Shown: positions 1-6,784, numbered from the stretch's first letter. The stretch: 8,308 nucleotides of DNA from an uncultured Erysipelotrichaceae bacterium (GCA_900550005.1 URQL01000066.1:1-8308); one strand, 5' to 3'. Notes: generated by a model not told the origin, from the sequence alone. Numbers and translations: made by a program.

Positions 1-569
1 TCCCAGCTGATGGTCAGCATCATAATCAGAATACCAATAATAGTAGTAACTGAAGTGATAATTTGCGTTGCACTCTGGTTCATACTTTGAGAAATCGTAT
101 CAATATCATTTGTTACACGGCTTAAGACTTCCCCATGAGTTTTGGTATCAAAATATTTTAAGGGTAAACGATTCATCTTGTGCGATAATTCTTTACGCAT
201 CGTATAACTGATTTCTTGTGATACCCCTGTCATAATGTAACCTTGAATATAAGAAAAAACAGCACTCGTAATATACAATCCAACTAAAGTCAAAATTATT
301 TTTAAAATTCCATCAAAATCAATTCCTCCGGTGTGCATCACTTTAGCAATAATTCCTTCAGATAATTTTGTTGTTGCTTTTCCTAAAATCTTAGGTCCAA
401 TAATCGAAAAAACTGTCGAACCTAAAGCAAACAAAACAACAATAGCCATACGTCCATAAAAAGGTTTTAAATAGATAATGAGTTTTTTCATTGTTCCTTT
501 AAAATTCTTTGGTTTTTCAAAAGAGCGTCGAGAGCGGCCTTGAGGTCGATTTGATGTTTGATTACTCAT
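1..569 (-). CDS. ABC exporter half-transporter, second subunit (partial, N-terminal 189 residues)
   Basis: This is the amino-terminal part of a membrane-fused ABC exporter subunit; the gene runs off the left edge before the ATPase domain. The ATG at 569-567 is preceded by AAAGGAGG at a normal distance, and its first 8 bases overlap the stop of the upstream exporter gene (ATGAGTAA). The product starts with a basic, Arg/Gln-rich cytoplasmic tail of about 28 residues, then TM1 (about 40-60), a short outer loop, TM2 (about 87-112), and the conserved ABC_membrane segment LPLKYFDTKTHGEVLSRVTN (residues 135-154), followed by TM3. The long basic tail followed by an FKGTMKKL-like motif is usual for the partner subunit of heterodimeric Bacillota exporters of the LmrCD/EfrCD/BmrCD kind. 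I infer that it pairs with the 733-residue subunit and supplies the intact ATPase site, but its nucleotide-binding domain is outside the window. Confidence 0.93.
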   Translation of the reverse strand, partial: MSNQTSNRPQGRSRRSFEKPKNFKGTMKKLIIYLKPFYGRMAIVVLFALGSTVFSIIGPKILGKATTKLSEGIIAKVMHTGGIDFDGILKIILTLVGLYITSAVFSYIQGYIMTGVSQEISYTMRKELSHKMNRLPLKYFDTKTHGEVLSRVTNDIDTISQSMNQSATQIITSVTTIIGILIMMLTISW

Positions 570-2763
570 GATTGAATTCCTCCTTTGATAATTGAGACAT
601 AGTAATTTCTTGGTAAACTTTACAGTTTTTCATTAATTGTTCGTGCGTCCCTATTCCTACCATCTTTCCTTCATCTAAAACAATGATTTGATCAGCATGC
701 ATAATCGATGCAATACGTTGCCCAACAAGTAAAACTGTACTTTGCGTTTGTGATACAAGTTCATTTAACGCTTTTCTAAGAGCAGCATCCGTTTTAAAAT
801 CAAGTGCTGAAAAACTATCATCAAAAACATAAATTTCGGGTTTTTTAGCTAAAGCTCGAGCAATAGCTAAACGTTGTTTTTGTCCACCTGATACATTGGT
901 TCCACCTTGAGCAATTGAAGAGGCATAGCCTTCTTCTTTTGATTCAATAAATTCACTTGCTTGAGCAATTTGACATACTTCATCCATTTCTTCTTTAGTC
1001 ATCGTATCATTTCCATAAGCAATATTACTTCCAATCGTTCCAGAAAAAAGTACACCAACTTGTGGAACTAAACCAATTTTCTTTCTTAAATCTTTTTGTG
1101 TAACTTCTTTGATATTTACACCATCAATCAAAATTTCTCCTGATGTAACATCATAAAAACGATTGACAAGACTGACTAAAGTCGATTTTCCTGAACCCGT
1201 ACTTCCAATAAAGGCTGTTGTTTGTCCTGGCTTTGTTGTAAAGGTAATGTGGCTCAACACTTCTTCTTTTGCTTCTGGATAAGAAAAGCTAACATCTCTA
1301 AATTCAACTAAACCTTTTAATTGATCATCAAATCGTTGTGGTTTAACAGGATCTTGAATTGATAAGTCTTTTTCTAATACTTCATTTACACGTTTTGCAG
1401 CTACAGAAGCACGTGGGATCATTACAAAAATCATTGCAATCATTACAAAAGCCATAATAATTTGCATACTGTATTGAAGAAAAGCCATCATATCCCCAAT
1501 CGCTAAATTTCCTAAATCGATTTGTTTTGCCCCAAACCAAACAATAAGTAAAGATACCCCGTTCATAATAAACATCATGATTGGCATAACTGTTGACATT
1601 AAACGGTTAACAAAAAGATTGATTTTCATTGTATCTTGATTCGCTTTATCAAAACGTTCTTCAGCTACTTTTTCGTTTCCAAATGCACGAATTACAAGCA
1701 TCCCTGATAAGTTTTCACGCATAACTAAATTTAAACGGTCGATCAATTTTTGAATCAAGCTAAATTTTGGTAAAGCAATTGAAAAAGTAGCAATAATCAC
1801 AATCAATAATACGACAAGAACAACACCAATGATCCAAGTCATACTTGAAGCATTTTCTAACACTTTTAATAAAGCTCCAATTCCAATAATCGGTGCATAA
1901 ACAATAACACGTAAACACATCGTGATCACATTTTGGATTTGTTGAACATCGTTGGTTGTACGAGTAATTAAAGAAGCAGTCGAAAAATCATTGAACTCTT
2001 TTGTAGAAAATTGTTGAACCTTACTAAAAACATCTTTCCTTAAATTTTTCGCAAAACCAGCACCAATTCTTGCTGAAAAGAAACCAACAACAATCGAAGC
2101 TAAAGCGCCTAGTAAAGCAACAGATAACATTTTAATTCCCGCATGAATAATATAATGATTTTGAATCGAATCGAGATTAGCACCTAAACTTTCATATTCA
2201 CTTTTAACCACATTACATGCTGCAATTTGCATAGAAGAATCTCCTAATGTTTCCATTTGTTCATCCATTTGTGTTTTAATTTGTTCAATTTGTGCTTCTG
2301 GCATAAATTGTAAAGCATCAATTAAACGCATTCCTTCTGGTATTTGACTTGTTATTTGATTTGATGAACGGATTGCAGTAACAAGCAACAACGGTTTTGT
2401 TAGAAAGGTTGCAAGTTGATCTTGGTTGGCTTTTTCTTTTAACACATACGCCCCTTCTTGAATATCAGGGAATTTTTTTAATAGGGCTTCATCCATTTGT
2501 TCAACAGTTTGATATTCATAACTTTCTTCAACAAAATCTTTTTGATCATCATCTAAAAAGAATTTAATTAAATCATACGTATCTTTTGAACAAACTTCTA
2601 AAACTGCATTATCAAAACCTCCTGCTTGAATTCCATTTGTAACAATTTTAGACATATAATCAGGTAAAGCAAGTTCGCTTTGTGCTTGTACATAAAGTAA
2701 ACCAACTACAATAAGAATTCCAACTACAAAAGGTTTAATATACTTTCGTAATAACTTAATCAT
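562..2763 (-). CDS. ABC exporter half-transporter with large extracellular domain and degenerate ATPase site
   Basis: A 733-residue fused membrane/ATPase subunit, probably one half of a heterodimeric multidrug-type exporter in the cell membrane. Order: TM1 (about 12-28), an outer segment of about 175 residues (30-205), TM2 (208-230), TM3-TM6 (about 283-450), then the ATPase domain. ATPase motifs: A-loop Tyr495, Walker A GSTGSGKST (520-528), Q-loop Gln568, signature VSGGQ (624-628), Walker B with Asp648, D-loop SALD (652-655). The catalytic Glu after Walker B is Asp649, and the switch His is Gln682 (VGQR). These are the hallmarks of the degenerate half in LmrCD/TM287-288/BmrCD-type pairs. Usual half-transporters have about 580 residues; the excess lies in the TM1-TM2 outer loop. 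The gene overlaps marR by 8 bases (ATGATTAA) and the next exporter gene by 8 bases. An AAGGAAGG ribosome site lies 11 bases before the ATG. The transported substrate cannot be read from the sequence. Confidence 0.96.
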   Translation of the reverse strand: MIKLLRKYIKPFVVGILIVVGLLYVQAQSELALPDYMSKIVTNGIQAGGFDNAVLEVCSKDTYDLIKFFLDDDQKDFVEESYEYQTVEQMDEALLKKFPDIQEGAYVLKEKANQDQLATFLTKPLLLVTAIRSSNQITSQIPEGMRLIDALQFMPEAQIEQIKTQMDEQMETLGDSSMQIAACNVVKSEYESLGANLDSIQNHYIIHAGIKMLSVALLGALASIVVGFFSARIGAGFAKNLRKDVFSKVQQFSTKEFNDFSTASLITRTTNDVQQIQNVITMCLRVIVYAPIIGIGALLKVLENASSMTWIIGVVLVVLLIVIIATFSIALPKFSLIQKLIDRLNLVMRENLSGMLVIRAFGNEKVAEERFDKANQDTMKINLFVNRLMSTVMPIMMFIMNGVSLLIVWFGAKQIDLGNLAIGDMMAFLQYSMQIIMAFVMIAMIFVMIPRASVAAKRVNEVLEKDLSIQDPVKPQRFDDQLKGLVEFRDVSFSYPEAKEEVLSHITFTTKPGQTTAFIGSTGSGKSTLVSLVNRFYDVTSGEILIDGVNIKEVTQKDLRKKIGLVPQVGVLFSGTIGSNIAYGNDTMTKEEMDEVCQIAQASEFIESKEEGYASSIAQGGTNVSGGQKQRLAIARALAKKPEIYVFDDSFSALDFKTDAALRKALNELVSQTQSTVLLVGQRIASIMHADQIIVLDEGKMVGIGTHEQLMKNCKVYQEITMSQLSKEEFNHE

Positions 2764-3202
2764 ATTTTTCGAGTCCTTCCTTTAAATTTTTATTTATTCT
2801 TTCAATATAAGAAATCATTTGTTTGATTTCTTCTTCACTAAAGTCGGCAAAAGACGTTTTCATCATAACCATCAGTGAATCAAAAATCTCATCTAACATT
2901 TGTTTACCTTCACTTGTTAAAACTACATTTTGAATTCGTTTATCATTAGGATCATCTTGTCGTTTAATAAAATGAAGATCTTCTAATCTTTGTAAACGAA
3001 CGCTTAAAGTAGAAGGTTTTATTTTTAATTTATCTGCAAGTTGACGTTGAGTTAACGGTCCATAGCGCTCAATCAAATGTAATAATAAAGGCGATTCTTT
3101 ACTCACCTTATCCCGATCATATTTTTCTTTGATCGTTCTTGATGCAAAACGCACCATATGCATATATTCTTGTAAAAATAAAATATAATTATCCTTATCC
3201 AT
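2756..3202 (-). CDS. MarR-family winged-helix transcriptional regulator
   Basis: A 148-residue protein of normal MarR length, expected to bind DNA as a dimer. The helix-turn-helix runs from about 51 to 75, with a recognition helix around STLSVRLQRLEDL, followed by the beta-wing with the family's D-x-R type motif (DPNDKR, 84-89) and the LTSEGK segment. Helices at both ends form the dimer interface. It has no cysteine, so thiol-oxidation sensing as in OhrR is excluded; a small-molecule ligand is more likely. It is first in an operon with two exporter subunits, its TAA overlapping the first exporter's ATG. The ATG at 3202-3200 has a perfect GGAGGTGA ribosome site 7 bases upstream. The inverted repeat covering its promoter suggests that it represses its own operon and is released by a compound the exporter removes; this role is inferred from context. 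Confidence 0.96.
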   Translation of the reverse strand: MDKDNYILFLQEYMHMVRFASRTIKEKYDRDKVSKESPLLLHLIERYGPLTQRQLADKLKIKPSTLSVRLQRLEDLHFIKRQDDPNDKRIQNVVLTSEGKQMLDEIFDSLMVMMKTSFADFSEEEIKQMISYIERINKNLKEGLEKYD

Positions 3203-3215
3203 ACAATCACCTCCA

Positions 3216-3260
3216 TATAATAGTTAGTATTACTAACCATTTGTAATACTAACTATTATA
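3216..3260. promoter_or_regulatory. Probable MarR operator: 18-bp perfect inverted repeat with three GTTAGTA half-sites
   Basis: The arms at 3216-3233 and 3243-3260 are exact reverse complements of 18 bases around a 9-base centre. Inside, GTTAGTA (3223-3229) and TACTAAC (3231-3237) form a tight 7-1-7 palindrome, and a third copy of the heptamer, TACTAAC, lies at 3247-3253, 16 bases from the second. The tight palindrome has the size of a MarR dimer site. The third half-site covers the start of transcription and the right arm covers the -10. Binding by the adjacent MarR protein is inferred from position and symmetry. Confidence 0.8.
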
Positions 3261-3282
3261 GTCCCAAAAGCTTAAATGTCAA
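3255..3282 (-). promoter_or_regulatory. Sigma-A promoter of the marR-exporter operon
   Basis: On the minus strand, a perfect -35 TTGACA (3282-3277) and a perfect -10 TATAAT (3260-3255) are separated by 16 bases. Transcription would start near 3248, giving a leader of about 46 bases before marR. The -10 lies wholly inside the right arm of the inverted repeat at 3216-3260, so a bound repressor would block RNA polymerase directly. Such a strong core promoter needs control, which fits a repressor operon. Confidence 0.85.
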
Positions 3283-3290
3283 ACAAAACA

Positions 3291-3323
3291 ATAAAAAAGA
3301 TGAAACACATTTTTGTTTCACCT
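3291..3323 (-). terminator. Intrinsic terminator of the DUF975-like gene
   Basis: In minus-strand reading, AGGTGAAACA (3323-3314) pairs with TGTTTCATCT (3307-3298), ten pairs including one G-U, around a 6-base loop, followed at once by a T-rich tail (3297-3291). The stem begins within the TAG stop codon of the membrane protein gene. It insulates that gene from the strong marR promoter, whose -35 begins about 9 bases further on. Confidence 0.85.
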
Positions 3324-4167
3324 AAATTCTAAATAATTCATGAGGATTTTTGATTTCATCACGAACTTCAATATAAAATAAGGCTACCCCTTGGTAAAAA
3401 CGAATTTGATAAATCGAAATTAAACCTAATAAAGAAATAACCAAATAAATAGACGATCCAAATACTGGGATCCATTGACAAACAAGCATAGCTAATAACG
3501 AGAAGAGCAAGTAAACTAAATAATTAGGTAATAAAGAAATCCAAAAATAGATAAATTCTTTAACGTGTCCTTTCATCATTTTAACCGATTGAACAAGTGC
3601 TTCATTCCATGCATAATCATAGTCTTCAACTATACAAGGAACAAAAACAAAAATAATGGTTAAGTAAGCATAAACAAACAGTCCAACTAAAAAGAAAATA
3701 AAAATTAAAGGTGAATTACATGCCTGTAATACGTCATTGATTCTTTCAAAGTTAAGTCCACTTGTAAAAATCAGATAAAGAAAACTATCAAACGTATGAT
3801 ACATTTGATCGGTATTTTGCATATAGATTAAAACCAATGCCGGTAATGTACTAAATAGAGAAGCAAAAACGATAATGATATTTCTTACCACATAAGATGG
3901 AAAATATTTAGCAAATTGAAATACACCAATAAAAATATCCTTAAGTCCAAAATCATCAACTTCTTGATGAATAAGCATCAGCGACATATGAATAAAGCCT
4001 TGCACAAGCGGTGCTGTAAGCAGTCCAACAATCATCGCTACTGTCCCACTAATTAATATTTGCACAAGTAAATTTACACAATTGATCAAATAAAAAGAAG
4101 GAATTAATAATTGATAGTTTTTTTGATAGAGTTGTTCTGTTTTTTTTCTAATCACTTCTAAGTCCAT
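3322..4167 (-). CDS. DUF975-like multi-pass membrane protein
   Basis: A 281-residue integral membrane protein with about six hydrophobic segments (roughly 22-48, 49-66, 92-114, 153-176, 206-229 and 236-256). The segment between the fourth and fifth helices, PCIVEDYDYAWNEALVQSVK (177-196) followed by MMKGH, resembles the conserved VxED...AL..S..LMKG block of DUF975 proteins, a Bacillota membrane family without a settled function. The short soluble N-terminus and the charged C-terminus are probably cytoplasmic. The ATG at 4167-4165 has AAAGGAGG 8 bases upstream. It has its own promoter region and terminator, so it is probably monocistronic. The family assignment rests on the motif and topology alone. 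A transporter role is possible but nothing in the sequence shows one. Confidence 0.8.
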   Translation of the reverse strand: MDLEVIRKKTEQLYQKNYQLLIPSFYLINCVNLLVQILISGTVAMIVGLLTAPLVQGFIHMSLMLIHQEVDDFGLKDIFIGVFQFAKYFPSYVVRNIIIVFASLFSTLPALVLIYMQNTDQMYHTFDSFLYLIFTSGLNFERINDVLQACNSPLIFIFFLVGLFVYAYLTIIFVFVPCIVEDYDYAWNEALVQSVKMMKGHVKEFIYFWISLLPNYLVYLLFSLLAMLVCQWIPVFGSSIYLVISLLGLISIYQIRFYQGVALFYIEVRDEIKNPHELFRI

Positions 4168-4196
4168 TCAGCCTTCCTCCTTTTCTAAGTGTATTC

Positions 4197-4225
4197 ATTA
4201 TAACTCTTTTTTTTAAAAAGAGATA
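4197..4225 (-). promoter_or_regulatory. Possible promoter of the DUF975-like gene
   Basis: On the minus strand a perfect TATAAT (4202-4197) lies 30 bases before the ATG. The hexamer 17 bases upstream of it, TATCTC (4225-4220), is a poor -35. The spacer holds an A/T-tract inverted repeat (CTCTTTTT 4204-4211 with AAAAAGAG 4215-4222). The -10 is convincing and the -35 is not, so the promoter may be weak or need an activator. Confidence 0.5.
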
Positions 4226-4256
4226 GTCTAAAACTGGGAATATTCTATTTTGACAG

Positions 4257-4272
4257 TTGTAAACGCTATGAT
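4257..4272 (+). promoter_or_regulatory. cre site (CcpA catabolite-repression operator)
   Basis: TTGTAAACGCTATGAT matches the Bacillota cre consensus WTGNAARCGNWWWCAW at every defined position but one (G instead of C at position 14), including the central CG. It overlaps the -35 and the spacer of the kinase promoter, where CcpA binding represses. A different LacI-family repressor with a cre-like site is the main alternative. Confidence 0.7.
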
Positions 4273-4285
4273 TTTATTTTATAAT
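4257..4285 (+). promoter_or_regulatory. Promoter of the ROK kinase gene
   Basis: TTGTAA (4257-4262) and a perfect TATAAT (4280-4285) are separated by 17 bases, placing the transcript start near 4292, just ahead of the ribosome site. A perfect TTGACA sits slightly upstream (4250-4255) but is 24 bases from this -10, and would only work with a poor TTTATT at 4273. The presence of the promoter here also argues against a start codon at 4250, which would lie upstream of the transcript. Confidence 0.65.
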
Positions 4286-4297
4286 AAACAAGGAATA

Positions 4298-4304
4298 AAA
4301 GGAG
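4298..4304 (+). promoter_or_regulatory. Ribosome binding site that sets the ROK kinase start
   Basis: AAAGGAG ends 8 bases before the ATG at 4313. The longest open frame begins at a TTG at 4250, but that codon has no ribosome site, lies upstream of the promoter -10, and adds 21 residues ahead of the ROK phosphate-binding motif, which normally sits at the very N-terminus. Confidence 0.85.
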
Positions 4305-4312
4305 TGAAAAAA

Positions 4313-5227
4313 ATGAATTATTTAGTATTTGATATTGGCGGAACATTTGTAAAATATGCCTTAATCGATGATCAAGGGCACATTTCACATAAAAATAAGA
4401 TGCCTTCTTTAAAAACAGGGATCGATAATTTTATTGACAGTTTAGTTGAAGTCTATCAAGAATATAAAGTTTATGATTTATCAGGAATTGCCATTTCCGT
4501 TCCTGGGGCTGTTGATGTAGAAAAAGGAATCATTTACCATGGTGGTGGTCTTCCCTTTCTACATGAATGTTGTATCACAGAAGTTCTCTCAAAAAGATGT
4601 GATAACTTAAACGTAGCCGTAGAAAATGATGGAAAATGTGCTGGATTAGCGGAAGTATGGCTAGGTAATGCCAGCGATGTCAAAGATGCCGTATGCATGG
4701 TCATTGGTAGTGGTATTGGTGGAGCAATCATTAAAGATCGTAAAATCATTCGTGGTAATCGTTTAATTGCAGGCGAAATTTCCAATATTATTGTTGATTA
4801 TACACGCGAACAATTAGAACAAGGAAAGAGTCCAATACATAACACCTATGCCTTTAAAGCTTCTGCAATCTTATTAACAATGCGTGTTGCCAAACTTAAA
4901 GGACTTGATCCAAAAGAAGTAACAGGCGAAAAAGTTTACGAATGGGCAAATCAAGGTGATGAAATTTGTATCAACGCTTTAGAAGATGTTTATTTCAATA
5001 TTGCCATGCAAGCTTATAACTTTCAATACACTTATGATCCCGATGTGATTTTAATTGGTGGAGGAATTAGCGAACAACCTCAATTTATTGAAGGAATCAA
5101 ACGTTATGTAGAACGCATTGGTAACTTTGAATACCATTTTGCTCATCCAATTATCAAACCATGTAAATATAATAATGATTCAAATTTACTTGGAGCATTA
5201 TATAATTTTAAACAAATCTATGAATAG
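4313..5227 (+). CDS. ROK-family sugar kinase (zinc-motif-lacking type)
   Basis: A 304-residue cytoplasmic kinase, typical ROK length, expected to transfer phosphate from ATP to a hexose or related sugar. The N-terminal phosphate loop is DIGGTFVKY (7-15). The catalytic base is probably Asp106 in VENDGK (103-108), the second phosphate motif is IGSGIGGAI (131-139), the sugar-binding Glu lies in AGEIS (153-157), and the adenosine motif is VILIGGGIS (245-253), with the usual GALYNF near the end. The His and Cys zinc cluster of classical ROK glucokinases (GH...CxCGxxGC) is absent: after AGEIS comes NIIVDY. This resembles the zinc-free group that includes beta-glucoside and N-acylmannosamine kinases, so I do not name a substrate. 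It converges on a glycoside hydrolase gene and its promoter carries a cre site, which supports sugar catabolism. The stop is TAG. Confidence 0.93.
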   Translation: MNYLVFDIGGTFVKYALIDDQGHISHKNKMPSLKTGIDNFIDSLVEVYQEYKVYDLSGIAISVPGAVDVEKGIIYHGGGLPFLHECCITEVLSKRCDNLNVAVENDGKCAGLAEVWLGNASDVKDAVCMVIGSGIGGAIIKDRKIIRGNRLIAGEISNIIVDYTREQLEQGKSPIHNTYAFKASAILLTMRVAKLKGLDPKEVTGEKVYEWANQGDEICINALEDVYFNIAMQAYNFQYTYDPDVILIGGGISEQPQFIEGIKRYVERIGNFEYHFAHPIIKPCKYNNDSNLLGALYNFKQIYE

Positions 5228-5255
5228 AAAAAGGCCTAAAGCCTTTTTATTTTTT
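5228..5255. terminator. Bidirectional terminator between kinase and hydrolase genes
   Basis: AAAAAGGC (5228-5235) and GCCTTTTT (5241-5248) form an 8-bp stem around CTAAA, followed by T-rich sequence to 5255. The reverse reading is equally good because the stem starts in a run of A. It fills the whole 19-base gap between the two convergent genes, and its right arm includes bases of the hydrolase TAA stop (5249-5247). Confidence 0.9.
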
Positions 5256-6743
5256 AGTAAAACGAACAAGAATATATTGCTTACCTGGCATATTGATCGT
5301 AAATTCATCATGGAATTCTCCTGCAACAGGTGTGATCGTTTGATCCCAAGTATCAATGATTTCTGCTTGATAAACATTTCCTTCAGGTAATTTAAATGTT
5401 CTAAAACTTGGGCGCATAAATCCAAAATAGAAGAAGAATTGTTCATCTTTGACATGTCCACAAGTTACATCCCAAAGGTAAGCATGATTTTGAGGTGTGC
5501 GTTTTAAATAAGCAATATCCCCTTTTGCCTCTTCTACGATTTTTCTTAAAAAAGCAATTCGTTTAGGGCTCGTTCCATGAAGCTTTCCACCATGAGACCA
5601 CCATAAAATATCTTGTGGGTGACAATAAGTTTCTCCATGAGATAAATACCCACCACGAAGTACACCTTCATAAAAACGTCTTGTCATTTCTTCACCGGTA
5701 ATATTACCCCAACCATAATCAATATTTCCTTCATAAGCACATTCATCGACAACGATTGGTTTATGATAAAGTTCACGCCATGTATCCACTTCTTCACTTG
5801 TTTTAAATAAATCTATTCTTTGAATAGAGCAATGTGTGATCCATGGTCGCGTATGATCATAAAATTGTAAGCAATTATGAATTGAACGTAAATGATCATA
5901 TGGATCGTAATTTTGAATGATACGTGCAAATCTTTCCCAATCTTGATTTGATTTTGCTTGCATTAAATCGTATTCATTAGCTAAAGCCCACCAAATATTT
6001 TTAAAACTTGCAAGTCTAGAAATAATATATTTTAAATAACGATCATCTTGAGTTTGACTCATTAATGCAAATCCCCAATGATCATAAGGGTGGAATAAAA
6101 TCAAATCACATTCGATTCCTAAATTATCTAAATCATCAATTCGTTTTTCTAAATGTTGAAAGAATTTATGATCAAATTCATCATAACTCCAACCTTCGCT
6201 TGTTTTAATGTAAGGTGTTTGTGTAGGCTCTTTTTCGTTATAGCGATAATATTTAGGAAACACACACATTCTTACTTTATTAAAACCAGATTCTTTTAAT
6301 GTTTCTAAAGTTTCTAATTGTAAAGCTTCATCTTGGTAAATAAAAGCATAAATCGTCGTTCCAAAAGGATGATAAGAAGTCCCATCTAAATAACTAAAAT
6401 GGAAAGCATCTTCTTCATCTTTAAATGCCCCGCCGACAGTAACATCTTTTTTTACTTTGACGATACCATGATTATTGTCAGTTGCTTCATAGCATTCAAA
6501 TTCACCTGTTAAACCATCTAATTCTTTTTGTTTTGCATAAGTACGATAAGAATATTTACCAACATACATTGGCATATAACGGATCACATAAGTTGAATTC
6601 CCATCATAAAATCCATGAACACGTTGCATTTGTCCATCTTGAAAATAAAATACAATTTGAAAATCTTCATTGTAATAATCGTCTGATTGAAATTGAATGG
6701 GTATTCTTTTTTCGAATCGTTTAAATTGTTCTATTTTTTTCAT
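5247..6743 (-). CDS. Putative cytoplasmic glycoside hydrolase (DUF5060 / TIM-barrel / DUF5605 layout)
   Basis: A 498-residue protein without a signal peptide, so probably cytoplasmic. Residues 1 to about 90 look like the beta-sandwich DUF5060 domain (FQIVFYF..., FYDGNSTYVIRYMPMYVGKY). About 105-400 form the barrel, starting with FHFSYLDGTSYHPFGTTIYA (114-133). About 415-498 form a beta-rich tail like DUF5605. Likely catalytic acids, by analogy with clan GH-A, are Glu257 in WWALANEYD (251-259, end of strand 4) and Glu334 in IVVDECAYEG (330-339, strand 7). HPYDHWG (218-224), Glu371 in HGETYCHP and WWSHGG (381-386) are further sugar-site candidates. Proteins of this layout are related to the DUF4038/apiosidase-like group, but the substrate is unknown. 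An AGGAGGT ribosome site precedes the ATG. The neighbouring sugar kinase and solute-binding protein suggest action on an imported glycoside. Confidence 0.88.
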   Translation of the reverse strand: MKKIEQFKRFEKRIPIQFQSDDYYNEDFQIVFYFQDGQMQRVHGFYDGNSTYVIRYMPMYVGKYSYRTYAKQKELDGLTGEFECYEATDNNHGIVKVKKDVTVGGAFKDEEDAFHFSYLDGTSYHPFGTTIYAFIYQDEALQLETLETLKESGFNKVRMCVFPKYYRYNEKEPTQTPYIKTSEGWSYDEFDHKFFQHLEKRIDDLDNLGIECDLILFHPYDHWGFALMSQTQDDRYLKYIISRLASFKNIWWALANEYDLMQAKSNQDWERFARIIQNYDPYDHLRSIHNCLQFYDHTRPWITHCSIQRIDLFKTSEEVDTWRELYHKPIVVDECAYEGNIDYGWGNITGEEMTRRFYEGVLRGGYLSHGETYCHPQDILWWSHGGKLHGTSPKRIAFLRKIVEEAKGDIAYLKRTPQNHAYLWDVTCGHVKDEQFFFYFGFMRPSFRTFKLPEGNVYQAEIIDTWDQTITPVAGEFHDEFTINMPGKQYILVRFTKK

Positions 6744-6755
6744 ATTGACCTCCTA

Positions 6756-6771
6756 TTTATAGCACTTACAT
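6756..6771 (-). promoter_or_regulatory. Degenerate cre-like site at the hydrolase transcript start
   Basis: The minus-strand sequence ATGTAAGTGCTATAAA matches the cre consensus except at two defined positions, one being the central C. It shares the pattern TGTAARYGCTATRA with the site in the kinase promoter. It starts at the end of the -10 and covers the likely transcript start, where bound repressor would block initiation. Two mismatches in an AT-rich promoter could be chance. Confidence 0.4.
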
Positions 6772-6784
6772 TATAACATACAAT
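6756..6784 (+). promoter_or_regulatory. Possible promoter of the 144-residue protein gene
   Basis: TTTATA (6756-6761) and TACAAT (6779-6784) are spaced by 17 bases on the plus strand, which would give a leader of about 40 bases. This pair interlocks with the divergent hydrolase promoter, so the two could compete. An alternative -10, TATACT at 6807-6812, has no -35 and would start the transcript almost at the ribosome site. Confidence 0.4.

Noticed and set aside
4250..4312. 21-residue N-terminal extension of the ROK kinase from a TTG start
   Set aside because: No ribosome site, it overlaps the promoter and cre site, and ROK proteins begin with the phosphate loop.
4534..4785. 83-codon open frame on the minus strand within the ROK gene
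   Set aside because: Antisense shadow of a conserved coding region, without a ribosome site.
5118..5461. Open frames of 90 codons (plus) and 87 codons (minus) across the kinase/hydrolase junction
   Set aside because: They run through the terminator and through well-supported coding sequence in other frames, and their products look like nothing known.
6482..6724. 80-codon plus-strand open frame inside the hydrolase gene
   Set aside because: Antisense shadow rich in His, Leu and Ile, with no ribosome site.
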